64,000 bases of DNA from Anaerocolumna sp. MB42-C2 (GTDB taxonomy: Bacteria > Bacillota > Clostridia > Lachnospirales > Lachnospiraceae). The translations under genes and the position numbers were made by a program. The notes under the pieces were generated by a model. The model saw nothing but the letters and a program-made list of their open reading frames with translations. It searched no databases and had not been told where the DNA came from. The stretch lies in NCBI RefSeq assembly GCF_030913705.1, contig NZ_CP133190.1, forward strand, positions 1,240,001 through 1,304,000, in the 5' to 3' direction. Shown here piece after piece: positions 1 through 8,854 of this stretch. Position 1 is the first letter of the stretch, and each line of letters begins with the position of its first letter.

Positions 1-612
1 ACCATAGGACCAGATAAGTCTTTCTTCCGGGAAATGACTGATGTATTTCTTTTCAATCGGAGCACAAGGCCAGGATGAATCTTTCTGTCCTTTTTCCAGA
101 GGAGCACCTACGGAATGAAGGCAAGGTACGAATTCTCCGTTACCAAGAGCTTCCAGAACTTTCTTGCCCATACGAGTCATGATACGCATGTTTACTACTA
201 CATAAGGACTGTCTGTTAATTCAATACCAATCTTAGAAATTGGGGAACCAATAGGTCCCATGGAGAATGGAATAACATACATGGTTCTTCCCTTCATGCA
301 TCCCTTATAAAGCTCTTTCATAGTCGCTTTTAATTCATCTGGATCAACCCAGTTATTGGTAGGACCTGCCTCTTCTTTAGTCTTAGAAGCGATAAATGTC
401 CTGTCCTCTACACGCGCAACATCAGATGGATGACTACGGAATAAATAACTGCCTGGACGTTTTTTTAAAGGTACTGCCATTCCAGAATCAACCATCTGCT
501 TCAGCAGGCGTTCATTCTCTTCTTCGGAACCATCACACCAGTAAATATCATCTGGTTGGCACATTTCTGCCATTTCTTTTACCCATTCTTGCAACTTCTT
601 GTTTTCTGTCAT
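1..612 (-). CDS. pckG: phosphoenolpyruvate carboxykinase (GTP), N-terminal part
   Basis: Cytosolic enzyme interconverting oxaloacetate + GTP and PEP + CO2 + GDP; in fermentative Clostridia it often runs toward oxaloacetate. Translating the minus strand from the ATG at 612 gives an open frame to the window edge (204 codons). It contains family-typical stretches such as [43 protein letters not shown] and [11 protein letters not shown]. The GTP-type enzyme is about 600 residues, so roughly the last two thirds, including the kinase loop and catalytic core, lie outside the window. A GGGAGA ribosome binding site sits 6-7 bases before the ATG. The frame has no in-frame stop. Identification is firm; activity cannot be judged from the fragment. 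Confidence 0.93.
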   Translation of the reverse strand, partial: MTENKKLQEWVKEMAEMCQPDDIYWCDGSEEENERLLKQMVDSGMAVPLKKRPGSYLFRSHPSDVARVEDRTFIASKTKEEAGPTNNWVDPDELKATMKELYKGCMKGRTMYVIPFSMGPIGSPISKIGIELTDSPYVVVNMRIMTRMGKKVLEALGNGEFVPCLHSVGAPLEKGQKDSSWPCAPIEKKYISHFPEERLIWSYG

Positions 613-919
613 AAAAGTTCTCCCTTTCAGATTATTAATTTATGTTATTGCGAAATTGCAATAGCAAAGCTATCTATAAATCAATACTTTAAGAAAATAA
701 AGCATTAATTTCAAAAAATTTCTTCATTGTATATCCTACCAGAAAAATTGGAAAATATCAACCATTCTTTTTATTTTTCATGCTATTTTAATCTTTCATT
801 CTAAATATTTGTTTTATTTGACACCATATTTTTTACTTAGCAAAAAAAATAATTTTTCATAGTTTCTGCTTTACATTATATTTTTATTCGATTTTTAAAG
901 GATGTTATATATAATTAAA
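613..919. other. pckG upstream region
   Basis: About 300 bases without a gene, very A+T rich. On the minus strand the pckG leader can form two small stem-loops (ATTGC/GCAAT and ATAGC/GCTAT, around 645-675). I found no convincing -35/-10 pair and no known riboswitch signature. Confidence 0.4.
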
Positions 920-949
920 AACCATACCCCCGCAAATTTTGCGGGGGTA
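920..949 (-). terminator. intrinsic terminator after the chemoreceptor gene
   Basis: An 11-bp perfect stem (ACCCCCGCAAA / TTTGCGGGGGT, 926-948) with a GC-rich base is followed on the minus strand by ATGGTTTTTAATT. It lies about 65 bases past the stop codon of the methyl-accepting chemotaxis gene. Confidence 0.85.
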
Positions 950-1012
950 ACGGTTTTCGTAACTTATGTGGGCAACAAAATGTAGAATTGTGGAAAGCAA
1001 TCGTTATTTCGA

Positions 1013-3139
1013 TCAATCAGCTTTAATTTTAAACTGTTTAACCATTAGTAATAATTTGTCTGAATTTTCCTTTACCTTTAAAGTCTCGTCTATAACCAAC
1101 TTGGATCCTTTTAATATATCACCAGACATTCTAGCTATATCAGAAGTTCCAATCGCACCCTCATTAGAGGAAATACTTACTTCACTAATTGCTTTAATTA
1201 TGTTTTGTATGGAAGCTGCCAGTTGTTGCGTTGTGGCACTCAAATCTGTGAGGAACTCATCTAAAAACGCAGCATCTTTACTGTATTGTTCTCCGGTGAC
1301 TACCATATCCTTATAATCTCTGATTACCTGTTTATCAATAAATTCCAGTACCTTTTCTGAATTCAGTGACAGGTTTTCAACGGAATCCACCACTTTTTTG
1401 GTAACATCCTGTATTTTATTTACTGTGTTCTTTGAATCTTCAGCAAGTGTTCTTATTTCATCAGCAACAACGGCAAAACCTTTACCGGCCTCACCGGCTC
1501 TTGCCGCTTCTATGGCCGCATTTAACGCCAGAAGATTAGTTTGAGAGGTTATCTGTAATATGGCATCGGATAAAGCCCCTATCTGCTCAACCGCTTTTGA
1601 TTGTTCAATAGCATTTTTCAGATTATTTTGTGTAGTTATGTATATCTTATCTGCTTGCTGCCTTGAAGAAAGGGCATTGGACCTAAGTTCATTCGCACGT
1701 CTGTTAATTTCACCTGCGGAAATAACTCCATCCTGGGTTTTCTTCGCTATACTGTCAACAGCACTTTCTATCTCAGCCGTCGTAACATTCATTTCCAAAG
1801 AGGAAGCTGCTGCTTCTTCCATACCTGCCGATAATTGTTCCGTTGTTGCAGAAATATCCTCGATCCCCGCGTTTAATCCGGACAGATTAACCTGAACATC
1901 ATATATGGTATTATTTACTCTGGTTGAAGCATCATTTACTCCCCGGATCAGTGTACTTAATGATCTTTGCATTTCATCTACTGTTTGAGTTAATATACCT
2001 ACCTCATCTTTCCTTTTCAGATAAACAGGAGAAACAAGTGCAGTAAAATCTCCGGCAGCAACCAATTTCAGATAAGTAACCACTTCTTTCATAGGCCTTG
2101 TGATCTGAACGGCAAGTATAAAAGCAATACCCAAACTAATAAGGAGTAATATAATAGTAATAGAGAAAATCATCCCTGTTATCTCATTTAGTTTATTAAA
2201 CACTTCCATTTTCGGAGCCGTAACAGCGATAGACCAGGTTGTGCCTTTTATGGGAGCATATCCTAAATACTTCTCAATACCTTTATAATTATCAGGATCC
2301 ACTTCTTTTCCTAACACTTCGGAAGTTAATTTTGCACCTTCTGTTGCATTCTCTTTTGTAATAATATCTTTATCAAGGTATGAACCGAATCCTGTACCAC
2401 CTTTTATCATTTTAGTTTCAATTTCAGCTAGTTGTACTAATGACGGGTCATTTTTTGCATTTTCTATATTATTAACCTGATTCTGAACATTAAGCTTATT
2501 AGGATCCGCTATAATTACACCGGTCTGATTCACTATAAATGCTCTTCCAAAGTCTCCGAATTTTATGTCATTACAAAACATACTGAATGCATTCGAATCC
2601 GCAGTTCCTGTTAAAACCCCCACAACTTTATCCTGATATTTAACAGGGACAGAATATATAATTAACATCGATCCGTCACCTGTCTTTGATATAATGGGGT
2701 CTGATACAAATCTTTTGCCGTTTGCAGCATTTATAAAATATTCTCTGTCTTTAGCATTAATTTTTGTTTTCGTCGATAGAAAATTACCATCTAAGTCCAT
2801 CAGTGTCATTGATTTAAATCTTGATGTATTGGCCTGATCACCCAGAACTGCAATCTTTTGATCTATAGGTACGGCAGGATCTTGTATTACATCCAATTGT
2901 GCTACTGCTTCCAACGCGGAAAATTTAGCATCCAGTTTTGTTTCCAGTATAGTAGCAGCTTCGTAAGCAACCTGAGGTAATACCACTTTAACATTTGTTA
3001 ACAGGGAGTTATAGGAAGAATAATAAGCCACCCCTCCAAATATACAGCAAACTGCAAGTAGTAACGTACCAACAGAAACAACAATCCTGGTTTTTAAACT
3101 TTTCATTTGAAATCTTTTTTCAAATTTGCCCACCTTCAT
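1013..3139 (-). CDS. methyl-accepting chemotaxis protein (dCache type)
   Basis: Membrane chemoreceptor of 708 residues. A short cytoplasmic N-terminus precedes a first membrane helix (about 18-42), then a large extracellular sensing region of the double-Cache type (about 45-310, with [16 protein letters not shown] and FVSDP-like signatures). A second helix (about 322-347), a HAMP segment and a long cytoplasmic signalling coiled coil follow. The hairpin tip reads [20 protein letters not shown], the canonical CheA/CheW contact. dCache domains usually bind small ligands such as amino acids; the ligand here is unknown. The start ATG has AGGAG six bases upstream; an internal Met at residue 12 lacks a comparable site. 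It is a single-gene unit with its own promoter and terminator, and no flagellar or che genes lie nearby. Confidence 0.93.
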   Translation of the reverse strand: MKVGKFEKRFQMKSLKTRIVVSVGTLLLAVCCIFGGVAYYSSYNSLLTNVKVVLPQVAYEAATILETKLDAKFSALEAVAQLDVIQDPAVPIDQKIAVLGDQANTSRFKSMTLMDLDGNFLSTKTKINAKDREYFINAANGKRFVSDPIISKTGDGSMLIIYSVPVKYQDKVVGVLTGTADSNAFSMFCNDIKFGDFGRAFIVNQTGVIIADPNKLNVQNQVNNIENAKNDPSLVQLAEIETKMIKGGTGFGSYLDKDIITKENATEGAKLTSEVLGKEVDPDNYKGIEKYLGYAPIKGTTWSIAVTAPKMEVFNKLNEITGMIFSITIILLLISLGIAFILAVQITRPMKEVVTYLKLVAAGDFTALVSPVYLKRKDEVGILTQTVDEMQRSLSTLIRGVNDASTRVNNTIYDVQVNLSGLNAGIEDISATTEQLSAGMEEAAASSLEMNVTTAEIESAVDSIAKKTQDGVISAGEINRRANELRSNALSSRQQADKIYITTQNNLKNAIEQSKAVEQIGALSDAILQITSQTNLLALNAAIEAARAGEAGKGFAVVADEIRTLAEDSKNTVNKIQDVTKKVVDSVENLSLNSEKVLEFIDKQVIRDYKDMVVTGEQYSKDAAFLDEFLTDLSATTQQLAASIQNIIKAISEVSISSNEGAIGTSDIARMSGDILKGSKLVIDETLKVKENSDKLLLMVKQFKIKAD

Positions 3140-3216
3140 AATGATCTCCTCTTTTCTGCAGATATTTCTGTAGATATTATTGATGCAACGATTAGTAAAC
3201 CATGCATCTTATACTT

Positions 3217-3245
3217 ATTTTAGCTTCCATGAAGAATCTGTACAA
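3217..3245 (-). promoter_or_regulatory. sigma-A-type promoter of the chemoreceptor gene
   Basis: On the minus strand TTGTAC (3240-3245) and TAAAAT (3217-3222) are separated by 17 bases, about 80 bases before the chemoreceptor ATG. No sigma-D (TAAA...GCCGATAA) motility promoter was evident. Confidence 0.55.
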
Positions 3246-3339
3246 GTAATCTAAGTCACTATTACAGGTGCAAAAAGCATCTCTATTTAAAAGTTCATGC
3301 CGATAGCATAAATCGACATTTTATAACAATTGTATACCG

Positions 3340-3368
3340 GAATAAAAAAATAAAAGATGACCATACTG
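3340..3368 (+). promoter_or_regulatory. possible forespore (sigma-G/F-like) promoter
   Basis: GAATA (3340-3344), 17 bases, CATACTG (3362-3368) resembles the Bacillus/Clostridium sigma-G consensus (GnATA, 15-18 bases, CATAnTA). It lies about 30 bases before the start of the 53-residue protein. The -10 differs from consensus at its last base, so this is a suggestion only. Confidence 0.35.
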
Positions 3369-3398
3369 ATAGAGAATAATAATATTAAGGAGGCTTAA

Positions 3399-3560
3399 AT
3401 GGCACATAATCAGGCGAAAAGTACTAAGAACCATAAAAAAGATGATGGGACATTTCATTCTAAACATATAAAACATGATCCACAGGCAGAAAGTGCACGT
3501 GCAGTGTTTGGTTTAAAAGAAGATAATCCTGTCAATAAAGGAAGTGACAGAAGCAGATAA
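3399..3560 (+). CDS. small hydrophilic His/Lys-rich protein (CPC_1213-like)
   Basis: A 53-residue protein beginning MAHNQAKSTKNHKKDDGTFH and ending in a Ser/Arg tail (GSDRSR). It is preceded by a perfect AAGGAGG seven to eight bases before the ATG and followed by a strong terminator, so it looks like a complete, expressed single-gene unit. The middle (HSKHIKHDPQAESARAVFG) resembles a short family I recall from Clostridia under the name CPC_1213; this is memory, not a search. There is no membrane helix, signal peptide or Cys. A sigma-G-like promoter suggests late sporulation expression. The function is unknown; a spore-core or nucleic-acid-associated role would be speculation based on size and charge. 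Confidence 0.75.
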   Translation: MAHNQAKSTKNHKKDDGTFHSKHIKHDPQAESARAVFGLKEDNPVNKGSDRSR

Positions 3561-3565
3561 ACAAT

Positions 3566-3614
3566 AAAGAAGTGTACATGATTCATTAGAATTTCTGTAC
3601 ACTTCTTTTTTATA
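3566..3614 (+). terminator. intrinsic terminator of the 53-residue gene
   Basis: A perfect 13-bp stem (AAAGAAGTGTACA, 3566-3578, with its complement at 3596-3608) runs into TTTTTTTAT, five bases after the stop codon. The A-tract on the left arm means it could also act on the minus strand. Confidence 0.9.
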
Positions 3615-3661
3615 CTATATTAAAATATAATTTTAAAATTTACTGCACGCATTTTAAATAT

Positions 3662-4813
3662 TTACTTTAATGCACTATGCACTTTAGGCATCCAATCACT
3701 GATCATGATTTTCTGAGGACATTTTTCCTCACAAATTCTGCAGCCAATACAGGCAGATGCACGATTTTCTTCATCAAAGAAATTATTATAAGTAGTACGG
3801 GAGCCTTCCACATCATCATGGATTACACTGCCGTTATATAATTCAAAATTCCTGGGTATATTTACATTATTTGGACATGGCATACAGTAACTGCATCCGG
3901 TACATGGTATAGCTGCTCTCTCACTGTATCTTGTTCTGACTCTCTCAATTACTTTCTGATCCTCCGCATCAAAAAGCCCCACACCAGATTGATCGGCAGA
4001 TGCCAAATTATCCTCTACCTGCTGTAAATTACTCATACCACTAAGTACCACTGAGACCTCCGGTTGATCCCATAACCACTGAAGAGCCCAGGACGACGGG
4101 GAACGCTTTTTACCATTTTCATCAAGAATTTCCCTTATATCCTGGGGAGGATTAGCAAGTCTTCCGCCTAATAGAGGTTCCATAATAACTATTCCCAGAC
4201 CTTTGGAAGCGGCATGTTTTAAGCCTTTCATACCAGCCTGCTCATTAATATCCAGGTAATTGTATTGTATCTGGCAAAATTCCCATTTATCATATCCATC
4301 AATAATTTCAAAAAAAACCTCTTCCTCATCATGGAATGAAAAACCGATATGCCCAATCTTACCGGCCTGCTTCGCTGCCTCAGCATACTTTAGCACATCA
4401 TGTTTTAAAATAGTATTTCTCCATCTGTCTCTGGATAAAGCATGCAGCAGGTAAAAATCAATATGGTCTGTTTGCAGCTTAGTAAGCTGTTCCTGTAATA
4501 GTCTGTCAAAGTCCTCCGGTTTATTGATCAGCCATACCGGCGACTTGGTAGCCAGTTTTACGCTGTCCCGATATCCATCCTGTAAAGCTTTCCCTACCAC
4601 AATTTCACTATTTCCTTTATGATAACCATACGCAGTATCTACATAGTTCACTCCCTGATCAATTGCATGGCGTATCATCTTTATTGCTTCTGCTTCATCA
4701 ATGCTCTCGCTAAGCCTGTCACCGTTCTCATTTTCCCGTGTAGGAAGTCGCATTGCACCAAATCCCAATGCCGATACCTTAAAATCTGTTTTTCCAAAAT
4801 TTCTGTACTGCAT
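3662..4813 (-). CDS. aldo/keto reductase with C-terminal 4Fe-4S domain
   Basis: NAD(P)H-dependent oxidoreductase of 383 residues with a TIM-barrel aldo/keto reductase domain (about 1-285). Candidate catalytic residues are visible: Asp and Tyr in YVDTAYGYHKGN, Lys in KLATKSP and His in YLLHAL. The C-terminal 90 residues carry two Cys clusters, CTGCSYCMPCP and CIGCRICEEKCP, as in the ferredoxin-linked members common in Clostridia. The usual length of this subfamily is 370-390 residues, so it is complete. The start is supported by TTGGAGG upstream. Transcription is probably controlled by a MerR-type regulator through the dyad in its promoter. The substrate cannot be deduced. Confidence 0.92.
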   Translation of the reverse strand: MQYRNFGKTDFKVSALGFGAMRLPTRENENGDRLSESIDEAEAIKMIRHAIDQGVNYVDTAYGYHKGNSEIVVGKALQDGYRDSVKLATKSPVWLINKPEDFDRLLQEQLTKLQTDHIDFYLLHALSRDRWRNTILKHDVLKYAEAAKQAGKIGHIGFSFHDEEEVFFEIIDGYDKWEFCQIQYNYLDINEQAGMKGLKHAASKGLGIVIMEPLLGGRLANPPQDIREILDENGKKRSPSSWALQWLWDQPEVSVVLSGMSNLQQVEDNLASADQSGVGLFDAEDQKVIERVRTRYSERAAIPCTGCSYCMPCPNNVNIPRNFELYNGSVIHDDVEGSRTTYNNFFDEENRASACIGCRICEEKCPQKIMISDWMPKVHSALK

Positions 4814-4927
4814 CCTTATTCCTCCAATATAAAATTAATTCCAGAAGTACCCTGATATGCCGGAATATACCGAACCTTACTAATACTTTATCCCAGACAT
4901 ACGGATATGTCCCTGTTACCTTTTTAT

Positions 4928-4956
4928 TCTATACCTTAGAGTTAACTATAAGGCAA
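4928..4956 (-). promoter_or_regulatory. aldo/keto reductase promoter with MerR-type dyad
   Basis: On the minus strand TTGCCT (4951-4956) and TATAGA (4928-4933) are 17 bases apart. Between and overlapping them is CCTTAGAGTTAACTATAAGG (4934-4953), an inverted repeat with one mismatched pair. CTTAgAGTTAACTcTAAG is the sort of operator recognised by MerR-family regulators of aldo/keto reductases and alcohol dehydrogenases. No merR gene is adjacent. Confidence 0.65.
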
Positions 4957-5062
4957 GTGTTTTTTATATTTTTGGTAAATTCTTCTAAACTTATATTTTC
5001 TAATATTAACGTAATATTTAATTTAATAACATTACTACCAGTATCATAACAGCCGGTTTAAT

Positions 5063-5094
5063 CACAAAAATCCATGGCTTATGCCCTGGATTTT
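5063..5094 (-). terminator. terminator of the DUF5685/J-protein operon
   Basis: An 11-bp stem with one mismatch (AAAATCCATGG, 5067-5077, against CCCTGGATTTT, 5084-5094) is followed on the minus strand by TTTTTGTG. It lies about 75 bases after the last gene of the operon. Confidence 0.65.
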
Positions 5095-5167
5095 CTGCAC
5101 TTTAAGAATTGTCTTAAAATTTTCTTTAGTGATTATTAATATAGTACCAATTTATTAACAAATGCCT

Positions 5168-5704
5168 TTATAAATGCAATTTACCCCGTATTTTTCCCCA
5201 GATGAACTTCTGGAAATAACTATATGCTTTATCATATACTAGTAATGAAATTTGTCCGATAAATATAGATGCAGCTAATAATAGAGTATTCATCTCACCC
5301 TGATAAAATAATTTTGGTAAAAAGATTAAGGTGGGTATAAACATAATATTAAAAATTAAAAATTTAATTACCCATAAGATTAACAATCGTTTGCCCATAT
5401 CCCACTTCACATATGAAAGTTTATGGTAAATAAATTCTGCAGCTACCAGATAAAATCCCATAGCCGCAAAAGTAATACAGTAAAACTTATTGGGTGCCAG
5501 AAAAAAACTAAGAAAAATGCTGGCGATATAAAAACCAAATCCAAATCTAAGTCCGCATTCTCTTATAGCAATTCCAACACCAAAAGATGCTCCTGCTAAA
5601 AGAAATAGTGTATTGAATTCTAATAGACCGCTTAAGATAACCATTAAAACGGCACATGCAAGTAAAAGTCCTAAGAAAGACAGTTTTTTTGCATTTAGAA
5701 ACAT
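5168..5704 (-). CDS. conserved membrane protein, last gene of the J-protein operon
   Basis: A 178-residue very hydrophobic protein with about five or six predicted membrane helices (for example [19 protein letters not shown] near the N-terminus) and a basic C-terminal tail ([11 protein letters not shown]). I chose the ATG at 5704 because GGAGGAG lies ten bases before it; an upstream in-frame ATG at 5728 has no such site. The chosen start overlaps the end of the J-protein gene by ten bases (ATGTTTCTAA), suggesting translational coupling. No family is recognised. Context suggests a membrane partner for the J-protein or the DUF5685 protein. Confidence 0.75.
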   Translation of the reverse strand: MFLNAKKLSFLGLLLACAVLMVILSGLLEFNTLFLLAGASFGVGIAIRECGLRFGFGFYIASIFLSFFLAPNKFYCITFAAMGFYLVAAEFIYHKLSYVKWDMGKRLLILWVIKFLIFNIMFIPTLIFLPKLFYQGEMNTLLLAASIFIGQISLLVYDKAYSYFQKFIWGKIRGKLHL

Positions 5705-6318
5705 GAGCACAAATCTCCTCCCATACATTCACATAAAGAATCCGCACACCATAAGTCACAGCAGAAATTCCCCATATTATAACCACCACCCATATTGGTG
5801 CGGTTAGTCTGGTATCTTTGATTCTGCCATTGGAACTGGTTTAAAAAGTTATTGTATTCTGTATTGGTAGGTTCCATATTTACAGCCTGTCTGGCATGCT
5901 CGGAAGCAATCAGATTATTTCCCATTCCGGCATTCGCTACCGCGCTGTAATAATACCATCTGGCTGATCGATTTGAAATTCCGGAAAGAACATTAAGAGC
6001 TTCATTATACCGTCTGGCTGCCAGATAGTTATATACAGAGGTCATGTGAACGTTATCTTCTTCCGAGCCGCTGTTATAGGCAGTCTGGGAAGTGCTTCCG
6101 CTGTTATATCCTCCGCTGTGTCCGTTTTCCCGTTCTTTCATGATTTGATCATAAGCTTCCTGTACTTCTTTAAACTTCTCTTCAGCAAGACCGGCAAGAG
6201 GATTATTCACATAAGAATCCGGATGATATTTTCTGCTTAACTCTCTATACGCTCTTTTAATCTCATCATTGGTCGCACTTGGTGAAACTTCAAGTACCTT
6301 ATATGGATTTGCTATCAT
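5695..6318 (-). CDS. J-domain (DnaJ-like) protein with Cys-rich tail
   Basis: A 207-residue protein with an N-terminal J domain (about 1-68) containing the HPD motif at 32-34, needed to stimulate DnaK ATPase. A Gly/Ser/Asn linker and a helical TPR-like region (about 92-165) follow, then a Tyr/Asn/Gly-rich stretch. The C-terminus ends [22 protein letters not shown], with seven Cys in about 22 residues, a possible metal-binding or disulphide cluster. It lacks the zinc fingers and substrate-binding barrels of canonical DnaJ, so it is a specialised co-chaperone. The start is two bases after the stop of the DUF5685 gene, and the downstream membrane gene overlaps its end. Confidence 0.88.
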   Translation of the reverse strand: MIANPYKVLEVSPSATNDEIKRAYRELSRKYHPDSYVNNPLAGLAEEKFKEVQEAYDQIMKERENGHSGGYNSGSTSQTAYNSGSEEDNVHMTSVYNYLAARRYNEALNVLSGISNRSARWYYYSAVANAGMGNNLIASEHARQAVNMEPTNTEYNNFLNQFQWQNQRYQTNRTNMGGGYNMGNFCCDLWCADSLCECMGGDLCSCF

Positions 6319-6320
6319 AA

Positions 6321-7154
6321 TTATGTTCCTTCCTTTTCATTTCTCTGGTTTTTGGTATTTAATTTCGTCCATACTCCCTCATATAATATATTACGAAGTA
6401 TATCAATGTCCAGTAGACACGGTAGTTTTTCAAATTCTTTCGTCGCCTCTGCCATCATCATAGTTAACATATTTATGCAGTTTTCTTCATAGGACGTTGT
6501 TTTATATATTGTAATTAAAGGATTGTAACTTTTGTTTTTTATATCTTTCTCAAGATCATCATATGCATCCAGAATATATATAAATTTGCCGAGATAAAAT
6601 CCAACTTTCCGTAAATTTTCCTCCCAAATATCCTGCCGATAAACAAACAATTCTGCCATCAATTCGCCAAAACAACGTGAAACTATATCAATATTTGTTT
6701 CATGATTTTTCTCGCACTCATTGAGACGTTGAAGACTATTCTTTATTTCTTCACACTGTCTGGGATATTTTTTACTGATTTTTTTATGAGCTCTTTTTAA
6801 TGCTCTGGAACCTGCAAGTCCTGCTATACTTTTTTCATCCTGCCAGTCATCCAGCAGGTGATAATAGGATAATGCAATATTCATATCAGTCACATATTCT
6901 GTTATTTCATTACATAAAGTATCATGCTTTTTTACCGGATGTATGATACAACGGTTTTGGTCTCTTACCGTATTACTTTCATACAAAGAAGTAAGCAATA
7001 TAATAAGAAATGTCATATCATACGATAAAGTCATCTGACCTAAACGTCCATATCTATCTTTTAAGGTCTTGCATAAACCACAATAATATGCTTTATATTT
7101 ATAAAAATCCTTCATTTTCAATTCAGGTTTATAAATATTTACATAACCAAACAT
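6321..7154 (-). CDS. DUF5685 family protein
   Basis: A 277-residue, largely helical soluble protein of unknown function. The N-terminus [20 protein letters not shown] and the following [12 protein letters not shown] (CxxC at 25-28) are hallmarks of the DUF5685 family. Two acidic motifs are striking: LDDWQDE at about 101-107 and DAYDDLEKD at 196-204, spaced and shaped like the two Asp-rich Mg-diphosphate motifs of class I isoprenoid synthases (squalene/phytoene synthase type). The assignment to the DUF is fairly secure; the synthase-like reading is inference. It heads a three-gene operon with the J-protein and a membrane protein, with a good GGAGG site at its start and a promoter just upstream. 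Confidence 0.82.
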   Translation of the reverse strand: MFGYVNIYKPELKMKDFYKYKAYYCGLCKTLKDRYGRLGQMTLSYDMTFLIILLTSLYESNTVRDQNRCIIHPVKKHDTLCNEITEYVTDMNIALSYYHLLDDWQDEKSIAGLAGSRALKRAHKKISKKYPRQCEEIKNSLQRLNECEKNHETNIDIVSRCFGELMAELFVYRQDIWEENLRKVGFYLGKFIYILDAYDDLEKDIKNKSYNPLITIYKTTSYEENCINMLTMMMAEATKEFEKLPCLLDIDILRNILYEGVWTKLNTKNQRNEKEGT

Positions 7155-7178
7155 AAATCCTCCTAAAGTAATTAAGAA

Positions 7179-7207
7179 TTTATATAGTATATCATAATTC
7201 CTGTAAA
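7179..7207 (-). promoter_or_regulatory. promoter of the DUF5685 operon
   Basis: On the minus strand TTTACA (7202-7207) and TATAAA (7179-7184) are spaced by 17 bases, 25 bases before the ATG of the first gene. Confidence 0.55.
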
Positions 7208-7272
7208 AATAAAATGGAAAAGCCTAAATCAATCCTTAAGAAAATATTATATCTTTATAAAAAAGTATTATA

Positions 7273-8541
7273 TTAAAACAGATAGCTTGAAAACAACATT
7301 ACATTTAAAACAGTTAATATTACCGCAATCAACCAAAGTACAAGGTTATGCCTGAGAGAATTTTTGTATTTTCCCATTACCTTTTCCGATGATGTTAAAT
7401 ATATCTGCAGAAATACTGTTATAGGAAGCTGAATACTTAAAAGCATCTGGCTGTAAATAAGACCTTTAAACGGATCGCCGACCAGAAAGATCACAAAAGT
7501 TGCTAATGTCAGAATTCCCACTACTCCGATTCTGGTATGTCTATCTTTAATATCATACGGTTCCCCAAACATTCCGGCAAATATAGACCCACCTGCCATT
7601 CCGGCCGTCATTGTGGAAGAGATTCCGGATAAAAGCAGCGCAATTCCAAATACAAGTGCTGCTAAATTACCTACAATAGGAATCAGCATCTGCTGAGCCT
7701 GACCTAATTCCTCCACTTTCACATGATTAACAAAAAAGGTGGTGGCTGCAAGGATTATCATAGAACTGTTAATTGCCCACCCTATAATCATGGATATTAG
7801 GGTATCCAGAAACTCAAATTTTAATTGTTTCTTTATAACTGCATCTTCCTCCAGGTTCCACTGTCTGCTCTGTATCACTTCCGAATGAAGGAATAAATTG
7901 TGAGGCATAACAACTGCACCAAGTACAGACATAATAATAGGCATTGAACCGGCGGGGAATTGTATAACCGTCCAGCCACTTACTGCTTCACCCCAGCTAA
8001 CATGAACCTTGCTTAACTCATAGAGAAAGGAAATTCCTATAATGGACACGAAACCCATGATCCATTTCTCCAGTTTTTTATATGTATTTGTAAACAGTAA
8101 AGCAATGATCAGCATTAAAATCAGCACTGCACCTAATTTAACAGGCAGATGAAATAACAGATTCAGAGCAATTGCACCCCCTAATATCTCTGCCATCGCT
8201 GTTGATACCGCTGCTATAATACCGGTAGAAAGGACAGTCTCAGATAACCATGGTTTCAAATGTTTTTTGGCTGCTTCTGAGAGACAGTCACCGGTAACGA
8301 TGCCCAGATGTGCCACATTATGCTGTAACAATATCAGCATAATAGTTGAAAGTGTTACCATCCAAAGGAGTTTATACCCATATTCGGAACCGGCCGCGAT
8401 ATTGGAGGCCCAGTTACCGGGATCAATAAAACCTACGGTTACCAATAAACCCGGACCTATATAACCTAATAATTCTCGGAGTCCGAAATTCGGTTTATGT
8501 CCGGTTGTGTTAAAATAATTTTTTATTTTTTGTATATTCAT
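7273..8541 (-). CDS. mntH: NRAMP family Mn(II)/Fe(II) transporter
   Basis: Proton-coupled divalent metal importer in the cytoplasmic membrane, 422 residues with about 11 helices. The metal-site motif DPGN is in TM1 (GFIDPGNWASNIAAGS) and the TM6 motif is MPHNLFLHS, both typical of MntH. The frame extends to a TTG at 8556, but the ATG at 8541 follows GGAGG four bases upstream and gives the usual N-terminus, so I start there. It is monocistronic. No MntR or yybP-ykoY-type element was recognised in the short leader. Confidence 0.93.
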   Translation of the reverse strand: MNIQKIKNYFNTTGHKPNFGLRELLGYIGPGLLVTVGFIDPGNWASNIAAGSEYGYKLLWMVTLSTIMLILLQHNVAHLGIVTGDCLSEAAKKHLKPWLSETVLSTGIIAAVSTAMAEILGGAIALNLLFHLPVKLGAVLILMLIIALLFTNTYKKLEKWIMGFVSIIGISFLYELSKVHVSWGEAVSGWTVIQFPAGSMPIIMSVLGAVVMPHNLFLHSEVIQSRQWNLEEDAVIKKQLKFEFLDTLISMIIGWAINSSMIILAATTFFVNHVKVEELGQAQQMLIPIVGNLAALVFGIALLLSGISSTMTAGMAGGSIFAGMFGEPYDIKDRHTRIGVVGILTLATFVIFLVGDPFKGLIYSQMLLSIQLPITVFLQIYLTSSEKVMGKYKNSLRHNLVLWLIAVILTVLNVMLFSSYLF

Positions 8542-8564
8542 GAATCCTCCAATCAATTACTTTA

Positions 8565-8593
8565 TATAAAGTTATTTTTTACTAGAGCGTCAA
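8565..8593 (-). promoter_or_regulatory. promoter of mntH
   Basis: TTGACG (minus strand, 8588-8593) and TTTATA (8565-8570) are spaced by 17 bases, about 25 bases before the chosen ATG. Confidence 0.6.
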
Positions 8594-8751
8594 AAGCCAA
8601 TACAAATATTTAACATTTATCGATTTGTGCTTCTAAATCACTCTGCATTTGTATACTTCTTTTTTATTATATCACTAGTATACCATATATTTCAATTTAC
8701 TCTTACAACCGGGTTTAGTCAAGAACTAAGCTGGCAAGTCCGTATCCTATT

Positions 8752-8774
8752 GGAAAAGAAGTTCAGCGAACTTC
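8752..8774 (-). terminator. second hairpin downstream of the ABC exporter operon
   Basis: GAAGTTC-AGC-GAACTTC (8758-8774), a perfect 7-bp stem followed on the minus strand by TTTTCC. It is a likely backup terminator behind the stronger hairpin at 8781-8833. Confidence 0.5.
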
Positions 8775-8780
8775 CCTTAT

Positions 8781-8833
8781 AAATAAAAAAGAAGTTTTTG
8801 CAGCATAGTTGTAAAGGTTATGCTTGAAAAACT
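8781..8833 (-). terminator. terminator of the ABC exporter operon
   Basis: A 14-bp stem with two mismatches (AGTTTTTGCAGCAT, 8793-8806, against ATGCTTGAAAAACT, 8820-8833) is followed on the minus strand by TCTTTTTTATTT, about 20 bases after the last ABC gene. Confidence 0.8.
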
Positions 8834-8854
8834 CCATTTTATGAATAAAAAATC

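Noticed and set aside
966..1316. Plus-strand open frame opposite the chemoreceptor
   Set aside because: It is antisense to a strongly supported gene and has no ribosome site or family pattern; a shadow frame.
5695..5728. Longer start for the membrane protein (ATG at 5728)
   Set aside because: The ATG at 5704 has GGAGGAG upstream; the longer start has no site and would only extend the overlap with the J-protein gene.
8541..8556. TTG start for mntH
   Set aside because: The ribosome site GGAGG would lie inside the coding region; the ATG at 8541 fits it.
8557..8854. Manganese riboswitch (yybP-ykoY type) before mntH
   Set aside because: The promoter lies about 25 bases before the start, leaving no room for the aptamer, and none of its conserved loops is seen.
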